Below, piece after piece: positions 47,834-57,847 of a stretch of DNA of 64,000 nucleotides. The position numbers and the translations under genes are program-made. The first letter of the stretch is position 1. Each line of letters starts with the position of its first letter. Location of the stretch: assembly GCA_949752795.1 (NCBI GenBank), contig OX457072.1, positions 62,001 through 126,000 on the forward strand. Reading direction: 5' to 3'. Source of the stretch: Hyperoodon ampullatus (taxonomy: Eukaryota > Chordata > Mammalia > Artiodactyla > Ziphiidae). Below the pieces are notes generated by a model. It was not told where the DNA came from, did not search any database, and saw only the letters and a list, made by a program, of their open reading frames with translations.

Positions 47834-48453
47834 TACAGTCAATCCTCACTTTTCAAAGATTCTGTATTTATGAAATCGCCTACTTGCTCAAATTTATTTG
47901 TAGTCCCCAAATCAGTGCTCTTGGTGCTTTTATAGTCATTTGCAGGCATATGTAGAGCAGGGAAAATTTTGAGTCACCTGACACCTATGTTTCCAACCGA
48001 GGTCCAAGGCCCCACTCTGTCTGCTTGTTCTAGCTCTCACACTCTCAGCAAGGGCCCTTTTCTTGGTCTTTTTAGTGCCACGTTTTTCACATTTTTGTGC
48101 TTTGTGTTGGTGATGTCACTGTTTAAAATGGCCCCCAAGCATAGTGCTAAAGTGCTGTCTAGTGTTCCTAAGTGCAGGACATCTGTGATGTGCATTATGG
48201 AGAAAGTATGTGTGTTAGATAAGCTTTGTTCAGGCATGAGTTATAGTGCTGTTGACCATGAGTTCAATGTTAATGAATAAGCTGTATATATTAAATAAGG
48301 TGTCTTTAATCAGAAACACACAAAAAGTAAGGTTTCATATTGACAGGAACTACGCTGTATTCCCCGAGGAGCAATGGTTCAGTATTTGCCAATTCGTTGT
48401 TTTTGGCGACTTTATAGAACATTAACTACTTTGAATAAGGAGAATTGACTGTA
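47834..48453 (+). mobile_element. Tigger/pogo-type DNA transposon, non-autonomous
   Basis: Terminal inverted repeats tacagtcaatyctc stand at both ends (47834 and 48453). An interior frame near 48128-48280 starts [12 protein letters not shown] and contains [20 protein letters not shown], which is like the helix-turn-helix start of Tigger transposases. The catalytic domain is absent. Confidence 0.75.
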
Positions 48454-48502
48454 TTTGTTTCCTATTCTCCTTCCTGGCATCAACCTGGGCTTATATAGTT
48501 AT

Positions 48503-48538
48503 TTTGTGTGTGTGTGTGTGTGTGTAGGGGGGGGGCGG
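48503..48538. repeat. (TG)n microsatellite with G run
   Basis: gtgtgtgtgtgtgtgtgtgt followed by a run of G. Confidence 0.85.
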
Positions 48539-50080
48539 GATAACTTTTTATTTTGACAAAATTTCAAACTTACAGGAAACTTGCAAGAATAACATAATGA
48601 GGTTCTTTCTAGTGGAACTATAAGTGGGTTAATAGTGTCCCCTGCAAAATTCATGTCCAACTGGAACTTCAGAATATGACCTTATTTGGAGGTGGGTGTT
48701 TGAAGATGTAATTAGTTACTCTGAAGTCATACTGCATTAGGGTGGGCCCTAAATCCAGTGACTGGTGTCCTTATAAGAAGCAGAGAGGACACACAGAGAT
48801 ACACACGGGAGAGAATACCATGTGATGATGGAGGTGGAGATTGGTGTGATGCAGCTACAAGCCAAGGAATGCCAAGGATTGCTTAAAGCCATCAGAAACT
48901 AGAAAGAGACAAGGAAAGATTCTTCCCTAGAGCCCCCAGAGGGACTAACACGTTCATTTTTGGACTTGAAGCCTCTAGAATTGTGAGAATAAATTTGTTG
49001 TCTCAAGCCACTGAGTTTGTGGTAACTTGTTATGTCAAACCCTAGGAAACTAGTACAGTAACCCTTTATTCTGATTCACCAATTTGTTATTATTGGTCTC
49101 TCTGTCTGTTTCTCTTTCTCTACATGTGTATATCTAATTTTTTTCTGTACTATTTCAGAGTAATTGAGAGACATAGTGAACCTGTACCCCAAAATGTTTA
49201 TGTCCTGGGTTAAGGACAGCCCTTACATAAGCGTAGTATAATTACAAAACTAGGAAATTAAAAATTGATGAAATACTGTTACCTAATCAGTCATTTATGC
49301 TCAAATTTTATCAGTTGCCTAATAATGATCTGTTTTCCCTGGTCTAAGATCCAGTCCAGGATCATACGTTCATTTTCTTTTCATACCTCCTTAGCCCTTA
49401 ATCTGGGATAGTTCCTCAGACTTTCTTTGTGTTTCTTGACCTTGCCATTGTTGAGGTGTATAGGCCAGTTATTGTGGGCTTGTCTGATATTTTCTCTGTT
49501 TAGATTTAGGGTATGCATTTTTGGTAGTAATACTGTGGAGGTTGTCTTGTATTCTGGTTGTTGCCTCATATTAAGAAGCATTTGATGCTGGTTTACATCA
49601 ACATTCATGACTTGATTAAGATGGTGTCTGATAGGTTTCTCCACTGTAAAGTTACTGTTTTTACCTTTGGAATTAATAAGTAATTTTGGGGGAGTCATTT
49701 TGTGATCATGTATATATCCTCTTCATCCTCAAACTTTTACCCACTAGTTTTAGCATTCATTGATAATTTTCTAAATCCGTCATTTATTTATTTGTTTATA
49801 TCAATGTAGACTTACAGTCTTATTTTATTCAGTAGGTTATAATCCTTTACTGTCATTATTTATTTGATGCTGGAATGGCCCACATTTGGCCAGTGAGAGC
49901 CCCTTCATTCAGGCTCATGTGTCCTTTTTACATGTTCTCATTATTCCTTGGGCACGTTCTCACTCTCTGGCTCAAGATATTTCAGGCTCATTTTGTCCTT
50001 CCCTGTCCCATCCCTGGTATCACCCACTTGGTTAAAGAGCCGACCTGGGCTGATTTAATGTATTAAAGAGGTATTCTGGA
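48539..50080 (-). mobile_element. Ancient L1M-type fragment, LTR-interrupted
   Basis: Reversed L1M 3' text: 'aaatttcaaacttacaggaa' (48560s), 'aaaactaggaaattaaaaat', 'ccagtccaggatcatacgtt' and 'aggtttctccactgtaaagt'. It is split by the MaLR at 48630-49056. Confidence 0.7.
48630..49056 (+). mobile_element. MaLR-type solo LTR
   Basis: Series: 'gtgtcccctgcaaaattcat', 'tatgaccttatttggaggtg', 'gcattagggtgggccctaaa', 'aagccaaggaatgccaagga', 'caagccactgagtttgtggt'. It lies within the L1M. Confidence 0.8.
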
Positions 50081-50094
50081 GTTTAAAAAAAAAA

Positions 50095-50095
<1 letters not shown>

Positions 50096-50139
<44 letters not shown>
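50096..50139. repeat. (TG)n microsatellite
   Basis: A run of about 20 tg units after an A tract. Confidence 0.95.
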
Positions 50140-50140
<1 letters not shown>

Positions 50141-51019
50141 ACTCTGAGTAGGCCAAATGATATTTTCCAATTTCTTTACTGTTCTAGATAACGAAGTGAG
50201 CTTTCTCAGAGCTGTCAGATAACTGAATCCTGACAGGTGTCTGTGGAGGTTAGCACCTTCTTGAGAAAAGATGCCTCTTCCTCTTGCAGTCCTGCCCCAC
50301 CATAGGAATTTCTGCATGAGAAGGAACATGCTTAGACCTGTTAAGTATTAAAATACCATCTATGTTATGGCTGGATTTATTTTTATGAATTTGTTCCCTT
50401 CTTCCTAGTTAAGAAAGTTTTAATGGTATATTTTAATCTTAATTTATTTTTTTAAACTACAGTGGCAGTGGATAAGGGATTTTATTTCTGATTAGGTGGT
50501 CAGCTCATAGTAGTTGACCTGAATTTGATTCCCAATACAAATCTAAAATTTTCCTTGAAATAAAATGCAAATTTAAAAACTTATAAAGTGAGTATTTGTC
50601 TGTCATATAGACATTTAAAAAAACGAAACAAAATAGCTTGAGGAAAGAGGTCAGTGTTGTCACTGTTGCTGGATATAAACTCCTCGGCTCCGTTGGGTCT
50701 TCTAGGGCGGAGCCCTTACCCTTTCTATTTCTGGTGCATTCTCAGGCTGCCTGCTCCCCTTCCTGGTGAACACCAGATGTCTGTGCTCAGTCCTCCTTTG
50801 CTCCCTTGCTTCTCTCAGCTTCTTTCCTCTCAGATACGATACCATGCAGAACTTTGGAGTGTTCATTGTTTGTCCTCACACGCTTGTATTTTGGAGTTTG
50901 TTGTCTAGTTGTGTTGTCCACATGCTTTTGGTTTTGCTATCTCGTGACTCTTTCTTTCTGTGGCGGTTCAGAGACGTTTAAAAACTCTGCCAGTCCTCTC
51001 TCGCCTTCTCACTTCCAGG
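50140..51019. other. Intron 1 sequence, nothing recognised
   Basis: No gene or clear repeat. Overlapping frames at 50654-51303 are read-through of intron and pseudogene. Confidence 0.4.
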
Positions 51020-51450
51020 ATGACCAAGAAAAGAAGGAACAATGGTCATGCCTAAAAGGGCCACAGACATGTGCAACCTGTTCGCTGCACAACTGTTCAC
51101 GATGTGTGCCCAAGGACAAGGCTGTTAAGAAATTCGTCATTTGGAACATAGTAGAGGCCGAAGCTTTCCGTGACATTTCTGAAGCCAGTGTTTTCGATGC
51201 GTGTGTGCTTCCCAGACTGTATGTGAAAGTACATAACTGCACGAGTTGTGCCATTCACTGCAAGGCAGTCAGGAATCATTCTCAGAAAGTCTGGAGGGAC
51301 TAAACACCGTCACCTTGTTTTAGATCTGGGGGTGCTGCCCCACAACCTCCACCAAAGCCCATGTAAGGAGCTAAGTCCTTAAAGACTGAAGAAATACTGT
51401 TCTTTGAAAAGACAATAAAATGGAAATTATACTTAAAATAAAATAAAAAC
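51020..51450 (+). pseudogene. RPS26 processed pseudogene
   Basis: RPS26 is a small-subunit ribosomal protein. The copy is intronless. ATG at 51020 opens [11 protein letters not shown], then a TAA stop stands where the Lys codon of the parent should be. A one-base loss near 51085 shifts the frame, after which [31 protein letters not shown] and [20 protein letters not shown] follow. The 3' UTR includes 'cccatgtaaggagctaagtc' and aataaaatggaaattatact, then an A-rich tail. It cannot make the protein. It ends about 100 bases before SPIDR exon 2. Confidence 0.95.
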
Positions 51451-51555
51451 TATGCTCTCACCGATGCCATTTTTGGGCTTCCACGGTGTTGTTACTGTAT
51501 ATTTAGTGAAGTTGATTTCACTGTTTTTTTTTTCCTTTGAAAACCATTTCTACAG

Positions 51556-51711
51556 AGAAAAAGAAACTGGGATGTAGAATACCCATCCTTTCCAGGAGAG
51601 AGTCCACTGCAGTGCAGACGAGCAGGTCTCAGGACCGTGGGGGCAGAAGCTTCCCTCTCTGAAGCATGGCTCAGGTGTGGAGAAGGATTTCAGGAGACTC
51701 CTGAGACTCTG
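51556..51711 (+). CDS. SPIDR: SPIDR coding exon 2
   Basis: The acceptor is ccatttctacag ending at 51555. The exon reads 52 codons starting RKRNWDVEYPSFPGE and containing RRAGLRTVGAEASLSEAWLR and CGEGFQETPETL, then the donor gtaaag at 51712. It is phase 0 at both ends. The match to human SPIDR residues around 12-63 is strong, including PSFPGE.PLQ and SLSEAWLRCGEGFQ. It is missing from a simple long-ORF view because no in-frame ATG opens it. The RPS26 pseudogene ends only about 100 bases upstream, so retrocopy debris and a real exon sit side by side. Confidence 0.93.
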
Positions 51712-52361
51712 GTAAAGTCATAATATTTTTTTCCCTGAATGCTGAAGGACAAATCTTAGATTCCTGAGAGTTCAGGCCACTGTAATTATATTTCTTCAGA
51801 ATTCCTTTCCTTATTTTCTTTCAAAACACTGTAATTGGTGTGTTACTTTTCTCTCCTCATCCTTGAATTCCTTAAAAATTGTGGCATGGCAGTATTCACC
51901 TTTTTCTGTCATGCAGAACCTTTGTACTTCTTTGTAAGTGAAGGATACGTACTGAAAATGTTCTCAGAAGATGAAACTGTTGAGCATCCTGCTCTTTAAA
52001 AGAAGTATATTTATGAAATGCTTATATATTTAGAAACTAATGACAGTGAGATATTCTGGTTAATTTTGGTTTATGTGGTAACTTTGAAGTACTCACCATA
52101 AGAAGGAGTGCTCACCACTAAAGGTTAGACAGCTCAAGGTTGGATAGCTCTCTGTTTAGATTCTGGAAAAATACAAAAATGCACTATAAGTATTTGCTTT
52201 GGGAATACTTGTTGGTAAATAAAGGAAAACAGAGGAATATGTTAAAGGGGTGTAGTATAAATTCTTGAATATTTTATGTAATATTGTTGGTTTTTAGCCC
52301 TTGTCACATAAACTACTACATCATCACTAATTATATTATTGTTATCATTATCTGCTTGCAG
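51712..52361 (+). other. SPIDR intron 2
   Basis: Short AT-rich intron (650 bases) between the donor gtaaag and the acceptor tgcttgcag; no element recognised. Confidence 0.85.
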
Positions 52362-52428
52362 TCATTAACAGCTGAAAAGAAGACTACTACAGAAAAACAC
52401 CTTGAATTATCCTCTGGACCCAAGACAG
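52362..52428 (+). CDS. SPIDR: SPIDR coding exon 3
   Basis: The acceptor is tctgcttgcag ending at 52361. The 67-nt exon encodes SLTAEKKTTTEKHLELSSGP then KT and the first base of a Glu codon, followed by the donor gtaatc at 52429. Phase is 0 on entry and 1 on exit. The human counterpart reads SLTAEEKTITEKHLEL, so the match is clear. The segment is charged and probably unstructured. Confidence 0.92.
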
Positions 52429-53289
52429 GTAATCTTTTGTTGATTTCTTGGCAGAAAAGGTATAAGGCTAATATATCCTCCTTTGATTTATTTGCTTTCT
52501 TTTAAAAAGATGTTTACATAGTTTGGGTGGACTATATATTCATGGTTAAGAAAACACCCAAACAATGTAAAAAGGTATTTTTTTGAAAAAATCTCTCATC
52601 TTTGTCACCATCCACCCCATTTTTTCTGTGTCGTGTAGGTAATTATTAAAATTTTTTGTCTCTTTCCTGGGTTCACTGTTATCAACAGAGCCCAGTAGGT
52701 AAGCTCAGGTTCATAGCTGCAGGGTTTTAAAAAGAATCTGATTTGGGAAATAAAATCATGATCTATGATATAAGGACTATACTCCTTAGTCAGTGAAATT
52801 CTTACTTGGCAAATTAGTTAGGGAAGGCTTTCAGTTACAAATAGTAGGCAGTTGTATTGGAGTGTTTGAAGAGATGGGTTGAATTTATCCCCTGCAACAA
52901 GAAGGCCAGGGGGCCAGACTCATTTTGAGTTCTGCTGCCTTAGTGTAGGGTTTGTTTTTGCAGTTGTGAGGTAGAAGCTGAATTGTCCAGGCTCAATTCT
53001 CAGGAAAAGTATAGGCTTGGAGGATTTTCTCCAAATGAACTTTTGCTCTGACAAGGAGTACTCTCCCTAGGACCTCTACCTTTGGCCAGAACCTGTTACA
53101 TAGGGTCACCTCCACTAAAGAGACAACAGTGAAATTGAGGATTTTAAAACGTGTGTTGCTGCTCAAAGAAAATTGGGATTTTGTTAGTAAGGAAGAAGAG
53201 GGAGTGGATATCAGGGAGGCCACTGGTTCTGCTGCTATACTCAGTTACCCTCTGGGCAGGAAGAGTGAGGGCTTGAGACTTCAGGGATC

Positions 53290-53512
53290 TCATCTGACCC
53301 TGAAGTGGCCTGACTGTATCTTGACTGTGGGGTCTTGAGTTAGCAAGCTAAACATGCTGAGCCTCAGTTTCTGCATCTGGAAAATAAGCCTAAGAATTGT
53401 GTATCTCATTGCGTTACTGTGAGTTTAAAAAAAATAAAATAAAAACCCCTAGTTCAAAGGTTTACACTTAGTAGGTGCTTAATGGCACCAATTGCTGTTA
53501 TGTTTGATGGCA
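53290..53512 (+). mobile_element. MIR element
   Basis: MIR landmarks: 'ggggtcttgagttagcaagc', 'tgagcctcagtttctgcatc', 'acttagtaggtgcttaatgg'. Confidence 0.7.
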
Positions 53513-53814
53513 AAGAAAGCTATGTGAGAGCCTGCTCAGAATCCTGCAGAGTGGGGAAGCTTTCTGTGAATAAGAGACTAAACACTTTAAGCTATATTAT
53601 TCACTAACATTTAAGGGTTTTTTTTTAATGCAATTGAAGAATAAAATTCCCCTAATTTTTTTGATTCATAAAATGCTGTATTATAAAATACCATAGTCTT
53701 CTGATGGTACTACAGAATTTAATTTTTAATATTATTAGTGCTGAATGTTGTGATTTTCAAAGATCAATTTAATTCTGATTTCTAAACTGTCATAATGTAT
53801 GGAAAGAATAGTAT

Positions 53815-54040
53815 AGTTGATCCTTGAATGACTGACATGGGGGGCTGGGGTGCTGACCCTCCACACAGTCAAAAATACGCCTGTAACTAACTTCATAGTC
53901 AGCTCTCCTTATCCGCAGTTCTGCATCAGCGGATTCAACCTACTGCGGGCCGTGCCGTACCGTAGTACATGTTTATCGAAAAAAATCTGTGTGTAAGTGG
54001 ATCTGCGCACTTCAAACCTGTGTTGTTCAAGGGTCAACTA
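53815..54040. mobile_element. Tigger-type palindromic MITE
   Basis: Inverted ends tagttgatcc (53815) and gggtcaacta (54040), with near-palindromic arms: 'ccttgaatgactgacatggg' against 'cctgtgttgttcaagg'. The interior has 'atccgcagttctgcatcagc'. Non-coding DNA transposon of the Tigger/MER2 kind. Confidence 0.8.
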
Positions 54041-54933
54041 ACTATTATTTTCTTTTACAAATGTGGCTTCTATCTTTTTTTGGAGACTTAAAATTGGTGT
54101 AGTCAAATTTAACTTGGGGAGAGAAAGAAATATTAAATAAGCTGCTACCTTGTATTTAATTTCAAAAGGATCTTTTGAGATGATTTCCCATGCCAGTATA
54201 TTCAACCTAAAACCTTCTCTGCTGTGCTGTCTATTCTTTGGAATGATCAGTAGATTCTCATGGGCTGAAAGAGCTTGTATCCATGTATAATTAATTTATT
54301 TACAGCATAAGCAGGTTGTTAAGAACAGAAAGTATTGTTAATAATTTAACAGAAGCTTACAAATAGAAATTGATAGAAAAGGGGACTCAAGGCATTTCCT
54401 AGAACTGGTTCATTTTAAAAACAGTAACTTCTAACATTAGTTTAAGACAGGCTATTAACAAAACTTCTAGGATGTGGAAGTAATATTTTTATGAGAGCTG
54501 GGAAGCAGAAGTGGGGGAACATACTTTTGCAAAGTGTGCAAAAAAGGGGGAGACTCTATTTCCTTGTTTCCACATCTGTTTCCTTACCTGTAAGGCACTG
54601 AGAACCAGAGAAGGAAGGGGGAGGAAATGGAGGAGAAGGGAAGGGGTGAGAGAAGTGAGCAAATGAATGTTGGCAAAGGATCTTGCCAGAAGGTTTGAGG
54701 GATGTGGAAGAAGATATAAACTTGAAATGAAAAGAGGCTGGAACCTTTGTAGTTAGTGATTTTCTTTAAAAGGCAGAACTTTAAAAAAGTGTATTTACCA
54801 AGCAAAATGAAACTATGTAATAAAAAGAAGATAGTGTTTATTTTTTTTCTTGAAATACCCTGCAAAATATGTTCTCAAAATCTTTATTCGTTATGGAGTC
54901 AGAAGCTCCTTGAGAAGCATTAGTAAATTTTTA

Positions 54934-55297
54934 TGTATGTATTTATTTTATTATTAGTTTTAAAAGTGTCGTCAGGTCTTCTGCCCATTAAAAAAAAATC
55001 TTTATTTTTTTATTATTATATCTCTTTTTGGCTGCATCAGGTCTTAGTTGTGGCACGTGGGCTCTTTGTTGTGGCACGTGGCCTTCTCTGCAGTGTGGCG
55101 TGTGGGTTAGAGCACGTGGTGTCTGTAGTTTGCGGCATGCAGGCTCTCTCATTGAGGTCCGCGAGCTCAGTGGTTGTGGCACATGGGCTTAGTTGCCCCA
55201 CGGCATGTGGGAATCTTAGTTCCCCAGCCAGGGATCAAACCTGCGTCCCCTGCATTGGAAGGCAGATTCTTTACCACTGGACCACCAGGGAAGTCCC
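54934..55297 (-). mobile_element. CHR-type SINE with extra 3' sequence (possible transduction)
   Basis: The SINE body runs from about 55030 to 55297 and ends accaccagggaagtccc. The perfect 17-bp target duplication gcattagtaaattttta is at 54917-54933 and 55298-55314. Between the SINE tail and the left duplication lie about 60 bases (around 54957-55000) that include 'gtcaggtcttctgcccatta', which is reversed L1 ORF2 text, plus a second A/T-rich tail. Confidence 0.85.
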
Positions 55298-55414
55298 GCA
55301 TTAGTAAATTTTTAAATTATTATTTCTTGATGTGCTTTTCTCCCTGTTGGACCATAGATTTTTTTCAGGGCAGACTCTCCTCTATTGCTCATCTTTATAT
55401 CTTAGGTGGCTAGG

Positions 55415-56045
55415 GCTAGGATATGGCTAGGGCTGCCATAATAAAATGCTACAAACTGGGTGTTTTTGTTTGTTTTTTGTTTTGTTTTTTTTTTTTTGCG
55501 GTACGCGGGCCTCTCACTGTTGTGGCGTCTCCCATCGCGGAGCACAGGCTCCGGACGCACAGGCTCAGCGGCCATGGCTCATGGGCCCAGCTACTCCGCG
55601 GCATGTGGGATCTTCCCGGACCGGGGCACGAACCCGTGTCCCCTGCATCGGCAGGCGGACTCTCAACCACTGCTCCACCAGGGAAGCCCAAAACTGGGTG
55701 TTTTTAACAACAAAAACTTCTTATCTTGCAGTTCTGGAGGCTAGAAGTCTGAAGTGAAGGTATTGGCAGGGTTGCTTCCTTCAGGATGTGCTCCAGGCTT
55801 CTTGCCTTGACTTGTAGGTGGCTGTCTTCTTCAAGTGTCTCTTTACTGTGTTTTCACTCTCTGCATGTATGGTTCTGTGTTCAAATTTCTCCTTTTTACA
55901 AGGACAGGTGTCATATTGGATTAGGGCCCACACTAATGATATCACTTTAGACCCTTTCTCCAAATAAGGTCACATTCTTAGATGCTGGGGGTTAGAATTT
56001 TAACATATGAATGAGTTTTGGGGGGTTACAATTCAGCCTATAACA
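55415..56045 (-). mobile_element. MaLR-type solo LTR, SINE-interrupted
   Basis: Reversed LTR series: 'gctagggctgccataataaa', 'gcagttctggaggctagaag', 'atattggattagggcccaca', 'ccaaataaggtcacattctt', 'ttacaattcagcctataaca'. Confidence 0.82.
55468..55690 (-). mobile_element. CHR-type SINE inside MaLR
   Basis: T tract, gcggtacgcgggcctctcac, end ccaccagggaagccca. The exact 15-bp target duplication aaactgggtgttttt is at 55453-55467 and 55691-55705. Confidence 0.95.
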
Positions 56046-56324
56046 CCAAGTCCTAGCATAGTGCCTAGCACACATTGGTCACCCAGAAATGTTTATAAAT
56101 ACATGGTAACTATTCTCATAGTCTGGCTGATGTTGTTCCTGGAATTTCATTGGAATGAGCCTTGATTTCAAGGGCCACCTCTTTTCAGCAAATAAAATGA
56201 GTTACTGAGTAATAAATTCCTGGTAGAGGTTAACTATATAAATTATACAGTTAGGTGCCTATAATTTATAGGTTTATGAATTCATTATATAATCTGAAAA
56301 TAGTGATAACTTTGCTTCCTGTCT

Positions 56325-56678
56325 TAGACCATTCAGGCTGCTATTGTATATAAGAAAAATACTGTAGACTGGGTGGCTTATAAACAAAAGAAATTTATTT
56401 CTCACAGTTCTGGAGGCGGAAAGTCAGGACATTGATTTAGTGTCTGGCGAGGACTCGCTTCCTCGTTCATAGCACCTCCCTGCTGCATCCTCATAGGGTA
56501 GAAGAGGCTGGGGATCTCTCTGGGGTTTCTTTTGTAGGGCACTAATTCCATTCATGAGGGCTCCACCCTCATGACCTAATTACCCCCTAAAGGCCACACC
56601 TCTTAATACCATAACACTGGGATTTGGCTTCAATATGTGAGTTTTAGGGGAACACAAACATTCAGTCTGTAGCATTCT
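56325..56678 (-). mobile_element. MaLR (MLT1-like) solo LTR, antisense
   Basis: Series: 'ttagaccattcaggctgcta', 'actgggtggcttataaacaa', 'ctcacagttctggaggcgga', 'gggcactaattccattcatg', 'acattcagtctgtagcattc'. Confidence 0.85.
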
Positions 56679-57379
56679 ACTTTTTCCTTTTTGATTTACT
56701 TGTCCAGATGCATAATAATGAAAAAGATTGATAATGTCTTTGGCAAGTAAGTACACAGCTTAGTTTTATTAGGTCTTTAAATCAATATGGGTTCTTAGGT
56801 TATTGTGAATAGTTTATATTTAATTTTTTATTTTGAAGGATAGACAACTTTAGTAATTCTAGATGTTCATGGAACAACTATTATCTCAAAATAAGTTTCA
56901 TTAATTAAAAAAGTTTGCTGGTAAGTATTTTAAGCAAACTGCTCTTACCAGGGCTCCTAGTATGGCAAAGGAAGCACACAGAAGCATTCCTATTACAGAT
57001 AATTATTGGTGTGGTTTGTTTTGTGTTTTTGGTTTTCCTTATGGCTTGATGAAATATTCTATGAAGTTTTATAGTTTTGTAATTATTTGAAGGTTATTTT
57101 TGAGTTTTCATTTGTGCTCCAGTCATTTTCCTTGTCTTTTATGACTTTTCTCAATCAGTTTGACTTCTTTTTCTTCTTGTAATTTGGCTTTAATTCAAAG
57201 AATCTTAGCCAGGTTGCACATAGACGTTCAGTTCGGAAGATTTGAAATAAGACATTGCTTTCACTATCATCAGAATTTTGTATATTTGTGACTTCAGCAA
57301 AGTAACATGTATAAAACCTCATTTTGATCAATAACCGTATCAATTGGCCATTTTTATATTTTCCCTTTTTCTTTTGCAG

Positions 57380-57559
57380 AACCTACCACATCTAAGAGTA
57401 CCAGTGGGCTTACAGCTATAACGTGGAGTTCCAGTGGAAGTGATCTGTCAGATGAAGATAAAACAATTTTTAAATCACAGAGAGAGAATGGACATGGTTC
57501 TAGAATAGGCAGGTTTTATAGCAGGAATATTTTCTCTCCAGAAGATGGGGCCAGTGAAG
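57380..57559 (+). CDS. SPIDR: SPIDR coding exon 4 (longer than the human form I remember)
   Basis: A pyrimidine-rich tract and cttttgcag end at 57379. The exon (180 nt) completes the split Glu codon and encodes PTTSKSTSGLTAITWSSSG, SDLSDEDKTIFKSQREN, then GHGSRIGRFYSRNIFSPEDG and ASE, with the donor gtaaat at 57560, phase 1. The first half matches human SPIDR closely. The roughly 30 residues from IFKSQREN to GASE have no counterpart in the human canonical protein as I recall it, where SDEDKT is followed within about ten residues by the FIDWEIDSDR block. No GT donor lies at the position that would give the short form, so the longer exon is the natural reading here. The frame is open throughout. 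Confidence 0.9.
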
Positions 57560-57847
57560 GTAAATTGATAATTTTGTAAGAAATTTAGTTTCTGTTATAG
57601 ATTGGGTTTTAATAATGAAAGAAACTTACACTCCTTTTCTAATATTGATACTTCGCATTTAAAAAAATATTACTGAGTCCCAGCCTCCCAGCCTTTTAGA
57701 AACATTTTCTCATAATATTTATCACCATAACTCTAAGAGATAAGTATTACCAGTATTATTTTTACAGTTAACAACTTAGGCTTGAACATGTTAGAACTGG
57801 TTGGATTCCACTTTGGGTCTCTTTGACCAAGCCAGTTCTCTAAAGTA

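Larger units (their letters stand above)
26829..51555 (+). other. SPIDR intron 1 (24.7 kb)
   Basis: Bounded by the donor gtaggc and the acceptor ttctacag. It contains the retroelements and the two processed pseudogenes listed separately. Confidence 0.85.
52429..57379 (+). other. SPIDR intron 3
   Basis: About 5 kb, donor gtaatc, acceptor cttttgcag. Repeats inside are listed separately. 52430-53290, 54041-54916 and 56676-57379 show nothing I recognise. Confidence 0.85.

Noticed and set aside
50806..51303. Plus-strand frame of 165 residues ending in ribosomal-protein text
   Set aside because: Only its second half is RPS26-like. The first half is intron sequence read through a frameshifted retrocopy.
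55446..55757. Recurrent 80-110 residue frames with text such as GSAAMAHGPSRSAACGIFPD
   Set aside because: The same peptide appears wherever a CHR-type SINE lies in this strand (for example near 2100, 27400, 33400, 55500, 58800, 60950 and 63250). It is a translation of SINE DNA, not a protein family.
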